Shown piece by piece: positions 34,814-43,529 of a DNA stretch of 64,000 nt; the first letter of the stretch is position 1; each line of letters opens with the position of its first letter. The translations under genes were made by a program, and so were the position numbers. Source of the DNA: an uncultured Bacilli bacterium (GTDB taxonomy: Bacteria > Bacillota_I > Bacilli_A > RF39 > UBA660); contig CAKOLN010000002.1 of the NCBI GenBank assembly GCA_934096075.1, positions 74,883 to 138,882 of the forward strand, given 5' to 3'. The notes beneath the pieces are model-generated. The model saw only the letters and a program-made list of their open reading frames with translations, searched no databases and was not told where the DNA came from.

Positions 34814-35095
34814 TTATAGTATAGTAATCTTTTTAATTTTTGGTTTACCTGTTAAAGAATTTTCTGTATCAACTTTTACTTTAACTGGAAACGTAATATC
34901 TTTTTTACTATCTATTTGCTTTTGTAGATCTGCTTTTATTTCTTGATTAATCCAAAGTATATCAGCTGAATAACCATAATTTGGAAGTTCTAATTCTTTT
35001 GATCCTAAAAAGCATACTTTAGCACCATCGATTACTTCGCCCGTATCATCATTTTTAAAATAAACAGGTTTGAAAAAACATAAATTATAATCCAT
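34814..35095 (-). CDS. Phage protein, candidate ssDNA-binding protein
   Basis: 93 residues, all-beta pattern with conserved aromatic residues (FFKPVYFK, ELPNYGYSADILW) and a basic C-terminus (GKPKIKKITIL). First gene of the prophage operon and preceded by GGAGAGGAG. Filamentous phages encode an abundant ssDNA-binding protein (gp5) near the coat gene; size and fold are compatible, but the match is structural guesswork. Confidence 0.5.
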   Translation of the reverse strand: MDYNLCFFKPVYFKNDDTGEVIDGAKVCFLGSKELELPNYGYSADILWINQEIKADLQKQIDSKKDITFPVKVKVDTENSLTGKPKIKKITIL

Positions 35096-35155
35096 AACAA
35101 ATCTCCTCTCCGACCATATAACACAAAAAAATAGATATTTACCTCATGGTCTATA

Positions 35156-35275
35156 TCTATTTTAAAACTTCATTTCAATAAATTTACTATCGATTTCAGT
35201 AAATTTTATATCAATACTTTAAATATTTTTCTCGTTTTCAGAAAAAATTATTGAAATCAAGAGATTTTTTTATTA
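35156..35275. promoter_or_regulatory. Divergent control region of the prophage with operator-like repeats
   Basis: Between the first phage gene and the repressor, the element TTTCAATAAATTTA, then TTTCAGTAAATTTT, then the palindrome-like TTTCAG...AAAAAATTATTGAAA recur at roughly even spacing. They are likely repressor-binding sites. Confidence 0.5.
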
Positions 35276-35316
35276 TTTTTTTGATATAATTACATATAGA
35301 CAAAGGAGGCCATAAT

Positions 35317-35556
35317 ATGTCTTTTACGCAGGCAATAATCAATAGAATACTTGAACTATGTGAAAAGAACCATATTACTCCAAATAAGTTATCAGAACTT
35401 TCCACTGTACCGGTAGCAACACTATTTGCGTTACTAAATGATAAAGTAGAAAATCCTAGTTCCAGAAACATATATAAAATGTGTAAGGTTTTTGGGATAA
35501 CTATGGCAGAGTTTTATGATACTGATATATTTAATCAAATGAATTTTACGAAATAA
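35317..35556 (+). CDS. XRE-family repressor of the prophage
   Basis: 79 residues, essentially one helix-turn-helix domain (HITPNKLSELSTVPVATLFALL). AAAGGAGG lies 7 bases before ATG. Divergent from the phage operon across an operator-like region, so it is probably the immunity repressor that keeps the filamentous prophage silent. Confidence 0.85.
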   Translation: MSFTQAIINRILELCEKNHITPNKLSELSTVPVATLFALLNDKVENPSSRNIYKMCKVFGITMAEFYDTDIFNQMNFTK

Positions 35557-35568
35557 TTATTTATATCG

Positions 35569-35596
35569 CAACCAAAATGGTTGTTTTCTTTTTACA
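35569..35596 (+). terminator. Terminator of the prophage repressor
   Basis: CAACCA and TGGTTG form the stem, followed by TTTTCTTTTT. The 296-base gap up to rnr also holds the start of a truncated 26-codon ORF (MNIEKIKNELVEQKK, about 35759-35839, minus), possibly a gene cut by the prophage. Confidence 0.8.
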
Positions 35597-35852
35597 TAAT
35601 TTTTTATTAAAATAAATAGTTTATTACAAAAAAAAGATAGTGGAACTACCCACTTTCTATGTAAAGAATAACTAAAGAAGAGCAAAACATTTTTCTTGAA
35701 ACAATTGTAAGAAATTGCACCACAAATATTAGTTTTATTTGAATTATAAGCAAAATTTACTTGTGAATAATGATATAGATTACCTTTAAAATTTTTTTCT
35801 GTTCTACTAATTCATTTTTTATCTTTTCTATATTCATTTTAACTCACCATCT

Positions 35853-37934
35853 TTATAATTTTTCTATAAGCATAAAATCTACATGTCTAGTCTCTTTATT
35901 AGCGGCTATACATCTAACCTTAATTTTATCTCCCATAGTTAAAGCTATTTGTTTCTTTCTATTTGTATAAAATAGTTTATTATCACTTAAAGTATAATAA
36001 TCATTTATAGTATCTAAACTTACAAATCCTTCAATATAATTAGTTGTTTCTACAAAGAAACCTTTCTCAAGTAAATCACTTACTCTTGCTTCATATTCTT
36101 CTCCTATATGATTTTCCATATATTCAGCAATTTTCATATCATTTACTTGATATTCACATTCATCGCTTCTTCTTTCAGTCATACTTATATGATCACATGC
36201 TTCACTTAATCCACTAGTAATCTTATCTAAAGTTACACCCATATTCCATTTAAATATAACTATCTTTATCATATAATGTAATAATAAATCTGAGAATCTT
36301 CTAATTGGACTTGTTTCATGAGTATATTTTTTACTACCTAAACCAAAATGTCCAATATTTTCAGTTGAATAAATAGCCTTTTGCATACTTCTAAGTAGTT
36401 TTCTATTTAATAATTCTTCATCTTTAACACCCTTTAAACTAACTAATATATTTTGTATATCTTTATTATTGATATTAGAATAATCAAATTTACCTTTTAC
36501 TTGATAACCTAAAGTACTTACAAAATTCATAAATTCTTCTATTTTCTTAGGACTTGGTTTACCATGTATTCTGTATATTCCATAATTACATTCTTTAGTT
36601 AATAATTCAATAGATGTTTCATTACTAGCTATCATAAAGTCTTCAATTAATCTTTCACCTAAACCATCTTTAAATTTCTTTATTTCAATTAATTTACCAT
36701 TTTCGTCAACTATAAGTTTAATTTCATCACTAATAAACTCTATCTCACCACGTTCTTTTTTTCTTTTCTTAAGTATTTTAGATAATTCTAACATATCAAG
36801 AAGAATGCTTTCAAATTCTTCATAACCTTCTACATGTCCCCCATCTAAAATAGTGTTTACATCATCATAATTCATTTTCTTTCTAGATTTAATTATACTA
36901 GGATATATACTTTTTTTAATAAAGTTTCCATTCTTATCTATTTCCATTTCTGTAGTTACTGCACATCTTAATACATTTGGATTTAAAGAACATATTCCAT
37001 TAGAAAGTTCAACTGGTAACATAGGTTCTACTTTATCTGCCATATATGTAGAGTTACCTTTATTATAGGCATCATTAAACAATGCACTTCCAAATTTAAC
37101 ATAGTTAGTTACATCTGCGATAGATACTCTTAATAAATAGTTTCCATTATTTAGTATTTCTAAACTAATGGCATCATCTATATCTTTAGTATCTTTTCCA
37201 TCTATAGTAAATATTATTTTATCTGTTAAGTCTACTCTTCCTTTATAATCACTTTCTAGTACTTCCATAGGTAAAGATTTAACTTCATTTTTAGTTTCTT
37301 CACTAAATCCTACAGGTACTCCTAATTCAGCCATTATTTTTAAAGTATCTATATCAGGGCTATTTTTATGTCCTACTTTTTCTACTACTTTAACATATAT
37401 ATTATCTTTATCTTCTTTAACACTTTTTACTTTAACAATTTCTCCATCTACTACAGGTAAATCTTTATTTTCTAGTAATACTACATTCAAGGGATATTCT
37501 TTTAACATCTTTATGTACGTTATACCATTTTCTTCTATTATCTCTCCAAGTGGTAAATTTCTTTCTATTATTCTTTTTATTCTTGCTTCTAATTTACCAA
37601 ATCTTTTAAATGTTTCACATAGACATATATCTCCATCATTGGCATCCATCATATTCTTTTTATCTATAAATATATCTCCAGTACTTAAAAGTAACCATCC
37701 ATTCCCACTTTGTACTCTTTCTATAGGTGCTTTAATGTATTCATTAGTTACTATTTTAAATGTATTCTTTTTACAAGATACTATTTCTCCCTCATTAACT
37801 AATTCATATAAAACATCTAGTACACTTTTTAAATCTTCTGTACTATATACTTTTTTAAGCTTTTTTACTATGTCTATAGGATCCATTTTTCTTCCATTTT
37901 CTTTTTTTAATATATTTAATATTTCTTCTTTCAT
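35853..37934 (-). CDS. rnr: Ribonuclease R
   Basis: 693 residues. 3'-5' exoribonuclease of the RNB family that degrades structured RNA and works with tmRNA/SmpB. An N-terminal winged helix, two cold-shock-like OB domains, the RNB core with DGKDTKDIDDAISLE (catalytic Asp cluster, about residue 250), and an S1 domain at the C-terminus (YEARVSDLLEKGFFVE) are all present. Just downstream of secG, as in B. subtilis (secG-rnr-smpB-ssrA). Compared with B. subtilis RnR (779) it is shorter, lacking the long basic tail. Confidence 0.97.
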   Translation of the reverse strand: MKEEILNILKKENGRKMDPIDIVKKLKKVYSTEDLKSVLDVLYELVNEGEIVSCKKNTFKIVTNEYIKAPIERVQSGNGWLLLSTGDIFIDKKNMMDANDGDICLCETFKRFGKLEARIKRIIERNLPLGEIIEENGITYIKMLKEYPLNVVLLENKDLPVVDGEIVKVKSVKEDKDNIYVKVVEKVGHKNSPDIDTLKIMAELGVPVGFSEETKNEVKSLPMEVLESDYKGRVDLTDKIIFTIDGKDTKDIDDAISLEILNNGNYLLRVSIADVTNYVKFGSALFNDAYNKGNSTYMADKVEPMLPVELSNGICSLNPNVLRCAVTTEMEIDKNGNFIKKSIYPSIIKSRKKMNYDDVNTILDGGHVEGYEEFESILLDMLELSKILKKRKKERGEIEFISDEIKLIVDENGKLIEIKKFKDGLGERLIEDFMIASNETSIELLTKECNYGIYRIHGKPSPKKIEEFMNFVSTLGYQVKGKFDYSNINNKDIQNILVSLKGVKDEELLNRKLLRSMQKAIYSTENIGHFGLGSKKYTHETSPIRRFSDLLLHYMIKIVIFKWNMGVTLDKITSGLSEACDHISMTERRSDECEYQVNDMKIAEYMENHIGEEYEARVSDLLEKGFFVETTNYIEGFVSLDTINDYYTLSDNKLFYTNRKKQIALTMGDKIKVRCIAANKETRHVDFMLIEKL

Positions 37935-37997
37935 ACTATGTTCACCTAAGTTAATTTTATCAAAAATAAAAGGATAAGTCTACACTTACCCAAATAA

Positions 37998-38210
37998 CTA
38001 TATACTTAAGTATAATGAAATTGCTATAAATAAAAATCCTAATACATAAGTTAATCTAGTTATAAATTTTTCTGCTCCTCTTTCTTTCATTTGTCCCATT
38101 AACAAGTTATTTCCACCTGTTATTATTTGACCTGCATCACTTGCTTTGTTACTTTGAAGTAACACAAGCGCTATTAAAAGAACAGCTATAATTATTAATA
38201 CTATTTCCAT
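37998..38210 (-). CDS. secG: Preprotein translocase subunit SecG
   Basis: 70 residues, two membrane helices joined by a short loop (LQSNKASDAGQIITGG, the conserved SecG loop). Stabilises the SecYEG channel. Followed by rnr after 63 bases, a conserved pairing in Bacillota. Confidence 0.95.
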   Translation of the reverse strand: MEIVLIIIAVLLIALVLLQSNKASDAGQIITGGNNLLMGQMKERGAEKFITRLTYVLGFLFIAISLYLSI

Positions 38211-38248
38211 TTTTCATCCCTCATGTAATATTTTAATATATTTCGGAG

Positions 38249-39784
38249 TTAATTGCAACTGTTTTCGTAGTCAATCTCATAAGGACTTTCAGGTGTTCCA
38301 TAGCCTGACTTTATGCCGACACAAGAGGCCAGAGAAACTGAAGGGCGCACCCCAAAGCCATACTGAACGTTGTCGTTGTACAAGCCACCAGGAAAGTCAG
38401 AACCAGAGACATACCACACGCTAGCACTAGAGCCACTCCAGTCAAGAGGAGACAAAGACCACCACCAATTATTGCCTGTGATTGATTCTCCTTGACTATT
38501 TGTATAATACCATGTATATGGACTTGATAATTTTTGTACACCTACTCCTCCAGCAAAAGATAATTCATCAGCGGTCATTAACGCTATAGGATATTTTAGT
38601 TGTCCATTTCCTCCACTTGCTGTACTTGCACTAAACTTGTCAGCTAAAGCTTGTGCACTTTCAAATAATCCACCGTTACCATTTCCTCCACATTTGTATG
38701 TTGAAGTTTCATTTGTATGTAATCTTATATAGCTACTATAATTAAAAACATTTGATGTAGAATAATTATTATCTGGAACGCTTCTATCATTACAATATAT
38801 TGCATCTTTACTTATATATTTATCATAATTAGTAAACAAATTATTTTCATACCATTTATCTATTACTGTTTTTATTGTACTATCATTTGTATTAGTTCTG
38901 TTGTTTGCTAATGAGCCACTTGTTCCATACATATATCCCACATACATTGGATCATCATCAGAACTATTATATGCTGATGTTCCAATATATCCGGTTGTAG
39001 TATCGTGACTTGTACCAGCATAAAGTAGTCTTACACTTTTATCTTCATTTGTTCTTATTATTTTCCAATAGAATCCAGCAAATTTCACCCAGTTTTTTGA
39101 TGTATTTCCTGAATAATAATACACTGTACTTCCATCTTCTGTTTTATTTGTTTGATATATTGTTCCTGTGGTATTTGCTGTATTTGTTACACTAAAGTCT
39201 GTTCTTTCACTTATTGTTGGATTATCTCTTAATATTACTTCACTCAATGTCGGATAAGTTCCTTCATTTATATACAATTTACCTGTTACTACTGCATCTA
39301 GAAGTGAATCTATACTTTGATCTACATTTTCATCATTTTTATATTGTATTGTTATTGTATAGTTTTGTGTTGATTTGGCTGGTATTGAAACACTATATGC
39401 TAGTACTGTATTTGTTGCAATTGATGATTTTGGTACATCTTTGAAATCATCCATGTTATATCCACCATCAGTACTTGTTATTTTATATTGAAAGTATCCT
39501 GTTGTTTTGAATGTATTTACTAAATCTTCTATTACTATGTTGTATTTATATTCATTCTTAGTTTTATTTTCTACACTAAATGATTTAGTTACACTCCATC
39601 CTGGTTCTATTTCTGTCCCTTCTATTGCATCTCCATTTGTAAATATTACTCTTAAATCAGCTGTATTAATTGTAATATTTTTTCTATCTCCTTCTATTGT
39701 TGTTAAGAAGTATGCTAATGATACTCCTACAAATGTTAATACTACTAATGTTATACCTAGTACTAAATATTTCTTTTCCTTCAT
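38249..39784 (-). CDS. Phase-variably controlled surface protein A (TasA-like N-terminus, C-type-lectin-like C-terminus)
   Basis: 511 residues. N-terminal signal segment (YLVLGITLVVLTFVGVSLAYF) of the SipW/TasA style, then a beta-sandwich-like domain (residues about 30-190; WSVTKSFSVENKTKNEYKYNI) and a DUF6273-like C-terminal domain with WWWSLSPLDWSGSSASVWYV and GVRPSVSLASC. Ends with PYEIDYENSC, shared with paralogue C. I chose the ATG at 39784, after AAAGGATGGAAAAG; longer starts would lie in the attenuator terminator. The last roughly 190 bases are far richer in G+C than the rest of the gene. Preceded by a G8 leader ORF and terminator. Confidence 0.8.
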   Translation of the reverse strand: MKEKKYLVLGITLVVLTFVGVSLAYFLTTIEGDRKNITINTADLRVIFTNGDAIEGTEIEPGWSVTKSFSVENKTKNEYKYNIVIEDLVNTFKTTGYFQYKITSTDGGYNMDDFKDVPKSSIATNTVLAYSVSIPAKSTQNYTITIQYKNDENVDQSIDSLLDAVVTGKLYINEGTYPTLSEVILRDNPTISERTDFSVTNTANTTGTIYQTNKTEDGSTVYYYSGNTSKNWVKFAGFYWKIIRTNEDKSVRLLYAGTSHDTTTGYIGTSAYNSSDDDPMYVGYMYGTSGSLANNRTNTNDSTIKTVIDKWYENNLFTNYDKYISKDAIYCNDRSVPDNNYSTSNVFNYSSYIRLHTNETSTYKCGGNGNGGLFESAQALADKFSASTASGGNGQLKYPIALMTADELSFAGGVGVQKLSSPYTWYYTNSQGESITGNNWWWSLSPLDWSGSSASVWYVSGSDFPGGLYNDNVQYGFGVRPSVSLASCVGIKSGYGTPESPYEIDYENSCN

Positions 39785-39812
39785 CTTTTCCATCCTTTCT
39801 TTTTTGAGCACG

Positions 39813-39843
39813 AAAAAATTCATAGACTTTTACCTATGAATTT
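39813..39843 (-). terminator. Attenuator terminator of surface gene A
   Basis: AAATTCATAG and CTATGAATTT form a 10-bp stem with an 8-base loop, followed by TTTTTTCGTG. It sits between the leader ORF and the structural start. Confidence 0.85.
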
Positions 39844-39871
39844 AATGTAAAACAAAAACTATGAGAGTTAG

Positions 39872-39940
39872 TTAGTAATAACCCCCCCCGAAATTCGTAC
39901 CAAGTTTGGTACTTGATTCAAAGAGAATTAGTTCTTTCAT
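39872..39940 (-). CDS. G8 leader peptide of surface gene A (22 aa)
   Basis: ATG at 39940 has AAAGGAGC 11 bases upstream. The ORF ends ACG AAT TTC GGG GGG GGT TAT TAC TAA, so the C-terminus is TNFGGGYY. The eight G are at 39882-39889 on the plus strand as C. Near-identical to leader C and with the same 3' end as leader B. Its sequence between is palindromic (GTACCAA/TTGGTAC). A role as an attenuation switch is inferred from the context. Confidence 0.65.
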   Translation of the reverse strand: MKELILFESSTKLGTNFGGGYY

Positions 39941-39973
39941 AGTTTCGTTTGCTCCTTTATTTTTTACATTTTT

Positions 39974-40002
39974 ATTTTATCAAATCATCTGTTGTTATTC
40001 AA
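39974..40002 (-). promoter_or_regulatory. Promoter of surface unit A
   Basis: TTGAAT (39997-40002) and TAAAAT (39974-39979) with a 17-bp spacer. The same boxes and spacing occur before the leaders of genes B and C. Confidence 0.78.
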
Positions 40003-40005
40003 GAG

Positions 40006-40596
40006 TTATTCATTATCATTTGTAATTTCTTTAAATTTTATTTTTATTCTTTGAATGGTATTTTCTACACTCCTTAAATTTTTATCCAATATAGATGCTA
40101 TTTCTTTATTATTTTTTCCTTCAATTTTCAATATATATACTTTTAATTCAAAGTCTGTCAAACTACTTTTTAATAATTCATTATCTTCTTCATCTATAAG
40201 TTTTGATATAGGTGTACTTTCATCTGTTTCTAATTTATCATATAAATTTCTATCATCTTCTTCATCTAATAAACTATCTAAAGATACAGCATTATTTAAA
40301 GTAAAATGTTTTAATCTTTTATTAGCCTTTATTAAATCTAATAACTTTCTATCTATTACTAAGTTAGCATAAGTTTTAAATGATGCATCTTTTTGTTCAT
40401 CATATGTTTTAATTGCTTCAAATAAACCGATTAATCCTTCTTGATATAAGTCTTTAATATCTAAGCCTATTAAATAAGCATCTTTTTTATATTTTAAAAG
40501 AATTCCAATAATAGTTGATCTATACTTTTCAATTAAGTTTTCTAGTGCTTCTTCATTGTTTTCTTTTATTAGTTCTAATAGTTCAATATCTTCCAT
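40006..40596 (-). CDS. sigH: RNA polymerase sigma factor, SigH-like
   Basis: 196 residues. Region 2 (GLDIKDLYQEGLIGLFEAIKTY; KDASFKTYANLVIDRKLLDLIK) and region 4 (LTDFELKVYILKIEGKNNKEIASILDKNLRSVENTIQRI) are clear. SigH directs early sporulation and competence-type genes in Bacillota. Location next to rlmB, as in B. subtilis (rlmB-...-sigH), supports the name. It ends only a few bases before the promoter of surface unit A. Confidence 0.88.
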   Translation of the reverse strand: MEDIELLELIKENNEEALENLIEKYRSTIIGILLKYKKDAYLIGLDIKDLYQEGLIGLFEAIKTYDEQKDASFKTYANLVIDRKLLDLIKANKRLKHFTLNNAVSLDSLLDEEDDRNLYDKLETDESTPISKLIDEEDNELLKSSLTDFELKVYILKIEGKNNKEIASILDKNLRSVENTIQRIKIKFKEITNDNE

Positions 40597-40598
40597 AT

Positions 40599-41294
40599 TT
40601 ACCTCGATTTTACTACTTCATATATCATTATACCTGCGGCTACAGAAGCATTTAAACTATTTACTTTTCCTTTAAGTGGGATGCTTGCGATTACATCACA
40701 ACTTCTTCTTACTATTTCTTTTAAACCATTACCTTCACTACCTATAACTAAAGCAACTTTTCCATTATAGTCTATATCATTATAATTAGTACCATTAGCA
40801 TCTGTTCCAATTACCCAATAATTTAATTCTTTTAGTCTATCAATAGTATTTCTTAAATTACTTACTTCTACTATTTTCATATTAGTTAAAGCTCCACTAC
40901 TTGTTTTCATCACTATTGGTGTTATTTCAACACTTCTTTTATTAGGTATAATTATATAATCTACTCCTGCACATTCACTAGTTCTTATAATAGCTCCAAA
41001 GTTTCTAGGGTCTTCTATATGATCTAATATAACTATAAAATTACTATTTATATCATTTTTTATTTCATCAAATGTGTGATACTTATAATCTTCTAAATCA
41101 ATTATTATTCCTTGATGTAATTCTTTAGTCATCTTATCCATTTCCCTATTAGTTTTAATGATAGGTTTAATATGTTTTTTATTTATTAAATTTATAAGTT
41201 CTTCATTATTAAAATTATCAACTAAATATATATTTTTTATATTATAATTACTATTTAATATTTCTCTAGCAACATTTTTACCATATACTTGCAT
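40599..41294 (-). CDS. rlmB: 23S rRNA (guanosine-2'-O-)-methyltransferase RlmB (TrmH family)
   Basis: 231 residues, SPOUT class. Motifs: VYGKNVAREIL at the start, ILDHIEDPRNFGAIIRTSECAG (motif 1), ALVIGSEGNGLKEIVRRSCD (motif 2, knot) and IPLKGKVNSLNASVAAGIMIYE (motif 3). It methylates G2251 in the 23S rRNA P-loop. Coupled with sigH. Confidence 0.95.
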   Translation of the reverse strand: MQVYGKNVAREILNSNYNIKNIYLVDNFNNEELINLINKKHIKPIIKTNREMDKMTKELHQGIIIDLEDYKYHTFDEIKNDINSNFIVILDHIEDPRNFGAIIRTSECAGVDYIIIPNKRSVEITPIVMKTSSGALTNMKIVEVSNLRNTIDRLKELNYWVIGTDANGTNYNDIDYNGKVALVIGSEGNGLKEIVRRSCDVIASIPLKGKVNSLNASVAAGIMIYEVVKSR

Positions 41295-41342
41295 TTGATC
41301 AACTCCTAATGAATTAATTATACTAAAAAAAAACTAGGAAAA

Positions 41343-42230
41343 CTAGTTTTCTTCTATACTTTCAATATATTTTTTAGCTAATGTTGCGGCTTCTGCTCCT
41401 TCACCACATGCAGTTATGATTTGATACAATTCTTTTTTTATTATATCACCACATGCATATAAGCCTGGTATTACAGTTTTAACTCCATCAGTTTCAATGT
41501 AACCTGTATCTGTTAATATATTTAGATTACTTAAATATTCTGTACTTGGTTGATAACCAATATAACTAAATATACCATCTACTATAAATTCTTTATTAGT
41601 AAATTCTAATTTGTATTGATTATCTAACTCTTCTATATCAACAAGTGATTCATGTTCATATATTTCAATATTGTTTCTTTTCTTTGCCTCTTCTACTAAC
41701 TCATCATCAGCTTTCACTTCATTTCTAGTTACTATATATAGTTTACTAGCAAAGTCACTTAGATATATTCCTTCTTCAAAAGCAGAATTTCCTCCACCTA
41801 TACATAATACTACTTTATTTTTATATAAAGGTGCATCACATACTGAACATCTACTTATTTTTAAATCTTTTAATTTATCTTCTAAATCAATTTTTTTAGG
41901 TTGTCTTCCACCTGCTAGAATAACTGTTTTAGATTCATAATTTGATTTATTAGTTTTGATTAAGAATCTATCTTTTTCTCTTTTTATTTTAGTTACTTCT
42001 TCTATTTTATATTCTACTCCATTGTTTTTACAATGTTCAAACATTTTATAAGATAGTTCTGGTCCAGTAATGTTATCAAAACCTAAATAGTTATCAACTA
42101 AATTAGTTATGTTTATTAATCCCCCTGGTGCTTTTTTTTCTAATATTAAAGTTTTTAATCCGCTTCTTTTAGCATAAACCCCCGCACTCATTCCACCTGG
42201 GCCCATACCTACAATTATTACATCATACAT
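41343..42230 (-). CDS. trxB: Thioredoxin reductase-like flavoprotein
   Basis: 295 residues. FAD motif VGMGPGGMSAGVYAKR, NADPH motif CIGGGNSAFEEG and the redox pair CSVCD (residues about 131-134) in the place of the classical CATCD. It reduces thioredoxin or a related thiol carrier with NADPH. Located with lgt as in B. subtilis. The pair CSVC keeps both cysteines. Confidence 0.88.
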   Translation of the reverse strand: MYDVIIVGMGPGGMSAGVYAKRSGLKTLILEKKAPGGLINITNLVDNYLGFDNITGPELSYKMFEHCKNNGVEYKIEEVTKIKREKDRFLIKTNKSNYESKTVILAGGRQPKKIDLEDKLKDLKISRCSVCDAPLYKNKVVLCIGGGNSAFEEGIYLSDFASKLYIVTRNEVKADDELVEEAKKRNNIEIYEHESLVDIEELDNQYKLEFTNKEFIVDGIFSYIGYQPSTEYLSNLNILTDTGYIETDGVKTVIPGLYACGDIIKKELYQIITACGEGAEAATLAKKYIESIEEN

Positions 42231-42242
42231 AATTTTTCCTCC

Positions 42243-43058
42243 TTAAAAATGTACTACTTCTATTTTTTCTTTAGAATTATACATTTCTTCTAGTTTTGGT
42301 TTTCCTGTTTGAATTAGGAATATTACAAGTCCTACTATAAATAATACTACACTTACTATCTGCGCTACTTTGAAATAACCCAACATTAGTGAATCTGTTC
42401 TAAAACTTTCAATTACAAATCTTCCAACACTATACCACATTAAGTAAAATGATACTTGATATCCTATTCTTGTATATTTAAGATGTCTTATTACTATTAA
42501 TATTATTACTCCTAGTAAACACCATAGAGATTCATAGAAAAATGTTGGTGTATAATATACTCCATCTATATACATACCTTGTATTATAAAGTCAGGTATT
42601 TTTAAGCTTTGTAATTTTTGAAGTGTTGTAGAAACACCATAGGCTTCTTGATTAAAGAAATTACCCCATCTACCAAGTGCTTGGCTAAATAATAAACATG
42701 GAGATATTATATCTAACATTATAAGTGAAGATACTTTATATTTTTTACAATATAATATTAGTGTTAAGCCACCTAGAATTATACCGCCATGAATGGCTAA
42801 TCCACCTTCCCATATTTTGAATATTTCACCTATGTGCTTACTGTAGTAACTCCAATTAAATATGCAATAATAAAGTCTAGCACCTAATATTCCAAATATA
42901 ATCGTCCAAAATAATAAGTTAGTTATAAAATCTTTAGATATTTTAAATTTGTTACTTTCTATATTTATGAATATATAACTAATCAATATTCCTATTAGAA
43001 TTAGTACACTATACCATTTAATATCATAACCAAATAATGTAAACGCTATTGGATTCAT
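42243..43058 (-). CDS. lgt: Prolipoprotein diacylglyceryl transferase
   Basis: 271 residues, seven membrane helices. Contains GILGARLYYCIFNW, the signature GRWGNFFNQEAYG and RPTFFYESLWCLLG-type segment. Transfers a diacylglyceryl group to lipoprotein cysteines. Overlap-close to yvlD upstream and trxB downstream, an operon matching the hprK-lgt region of Bacillota. Confidence 0.97.
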   Translation of the reverse strand: MNPIAFTLFGYDIKWYSVLILIGILISYIFINIESNKFKISKDFITNLLFWTIIFGILGARLYYCIFNWSYYSKHIGEIFKIWEGGLAIHGGIILGGLTLILYCKKYKVSSLIMLDIISPCLLFSQALGRWGNFFNQEAYGVSTTLQKLQSLKIPDFIIQGMYIDGVYYTPTFFYESLWCLLGVIILIVIRHLKYTRIGYQVSFYLMWYSVGRFVIESFRTDSLMLGYFKVAQIVSVVLFIVGLVIFLIQTGKPKLEEMYNSKEKIEVVHF

Positions 43059-43060
43059 AT

Positions 43061-43477
43061 TTAACCTCTTTTATAACCTTCTACTATTATTTTTTGTAAT
43101 ATACTAGTAACTATACTTATAAATATTGCTATAAAGAATGGTAATATCCAACCTTCAACTACAAATGATTTACCCATTATTAAACTAGCAAGTTTTAATA
43201 TTATTACATTTACTATTGGATATAATAGTCCTAAACTCATAATAGTTACAGGTAATGTAAAGTAAATAAGTATTGGTTTTACAAATGCATTTAATAAACT
43301 TATTACAAGACTTGTTACTAAAGCATAAAATATGTTTTCTACATAAAATCCTTTAAATATAGATGAAGCAATCATAAGTGTTATTGCACTTACAAATAAT
43401 TCTAATATAAATATTACCAAATCACTTTTAGGATTGTTAGGTACTACCTCTTTTTTATTAATATATATTTTACTCAT
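43061..43477 (-). CDS. Four-TM membrane protein of the YvlD (phage holin-like) family
   Basis: 138 residues, four membrane helices. KGFYVENIFYALVTSLVISL, LNAFVKPILIYFTLPVTIMS and LGLLYPIVNVIILKL match the family PF04020 type. Found next to hprK/lgt in B. subtilis (yvlD). Function unknown, possibly envelope stress. Confidence 0.88.
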   Translation of the reverse strand: MSKIYINKKEVVPNNPKSDLVIFILELFVSAITLMIASSIFKGFYVENIFYALVTSLVISLLNAFVKPILIYFTLPVTIMSLGLLYPIVNVIILKLASLIMGKSFVVEGWILPFFIAIFISIVTSILQKIIVEGYKRG

Positions 43478-43529
43478 TTCCTATCACCTACTTTATTGTA
43501 TCATATATTAAATAAAAAATGTTAATAAT

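Noticed and set aside
35238..35471. A minus-strand ORF of 77 codons opposite the prophage repressor
   Set aside because: It has no ribosome binding site and is an antisense shadow of the XRE repressor, whose plus-strand start has AAAGGAGG.
39872..40000. The leader of the surface genes as a c-di-GMP riboswitch (GCAAAC and GAAA-like strings)
   Set aside because: The conserved core and tetraloop receptor of the riboswitch are not present, whereas a translated ORF with SD, frame-conserved end and terminator explains the conservation.
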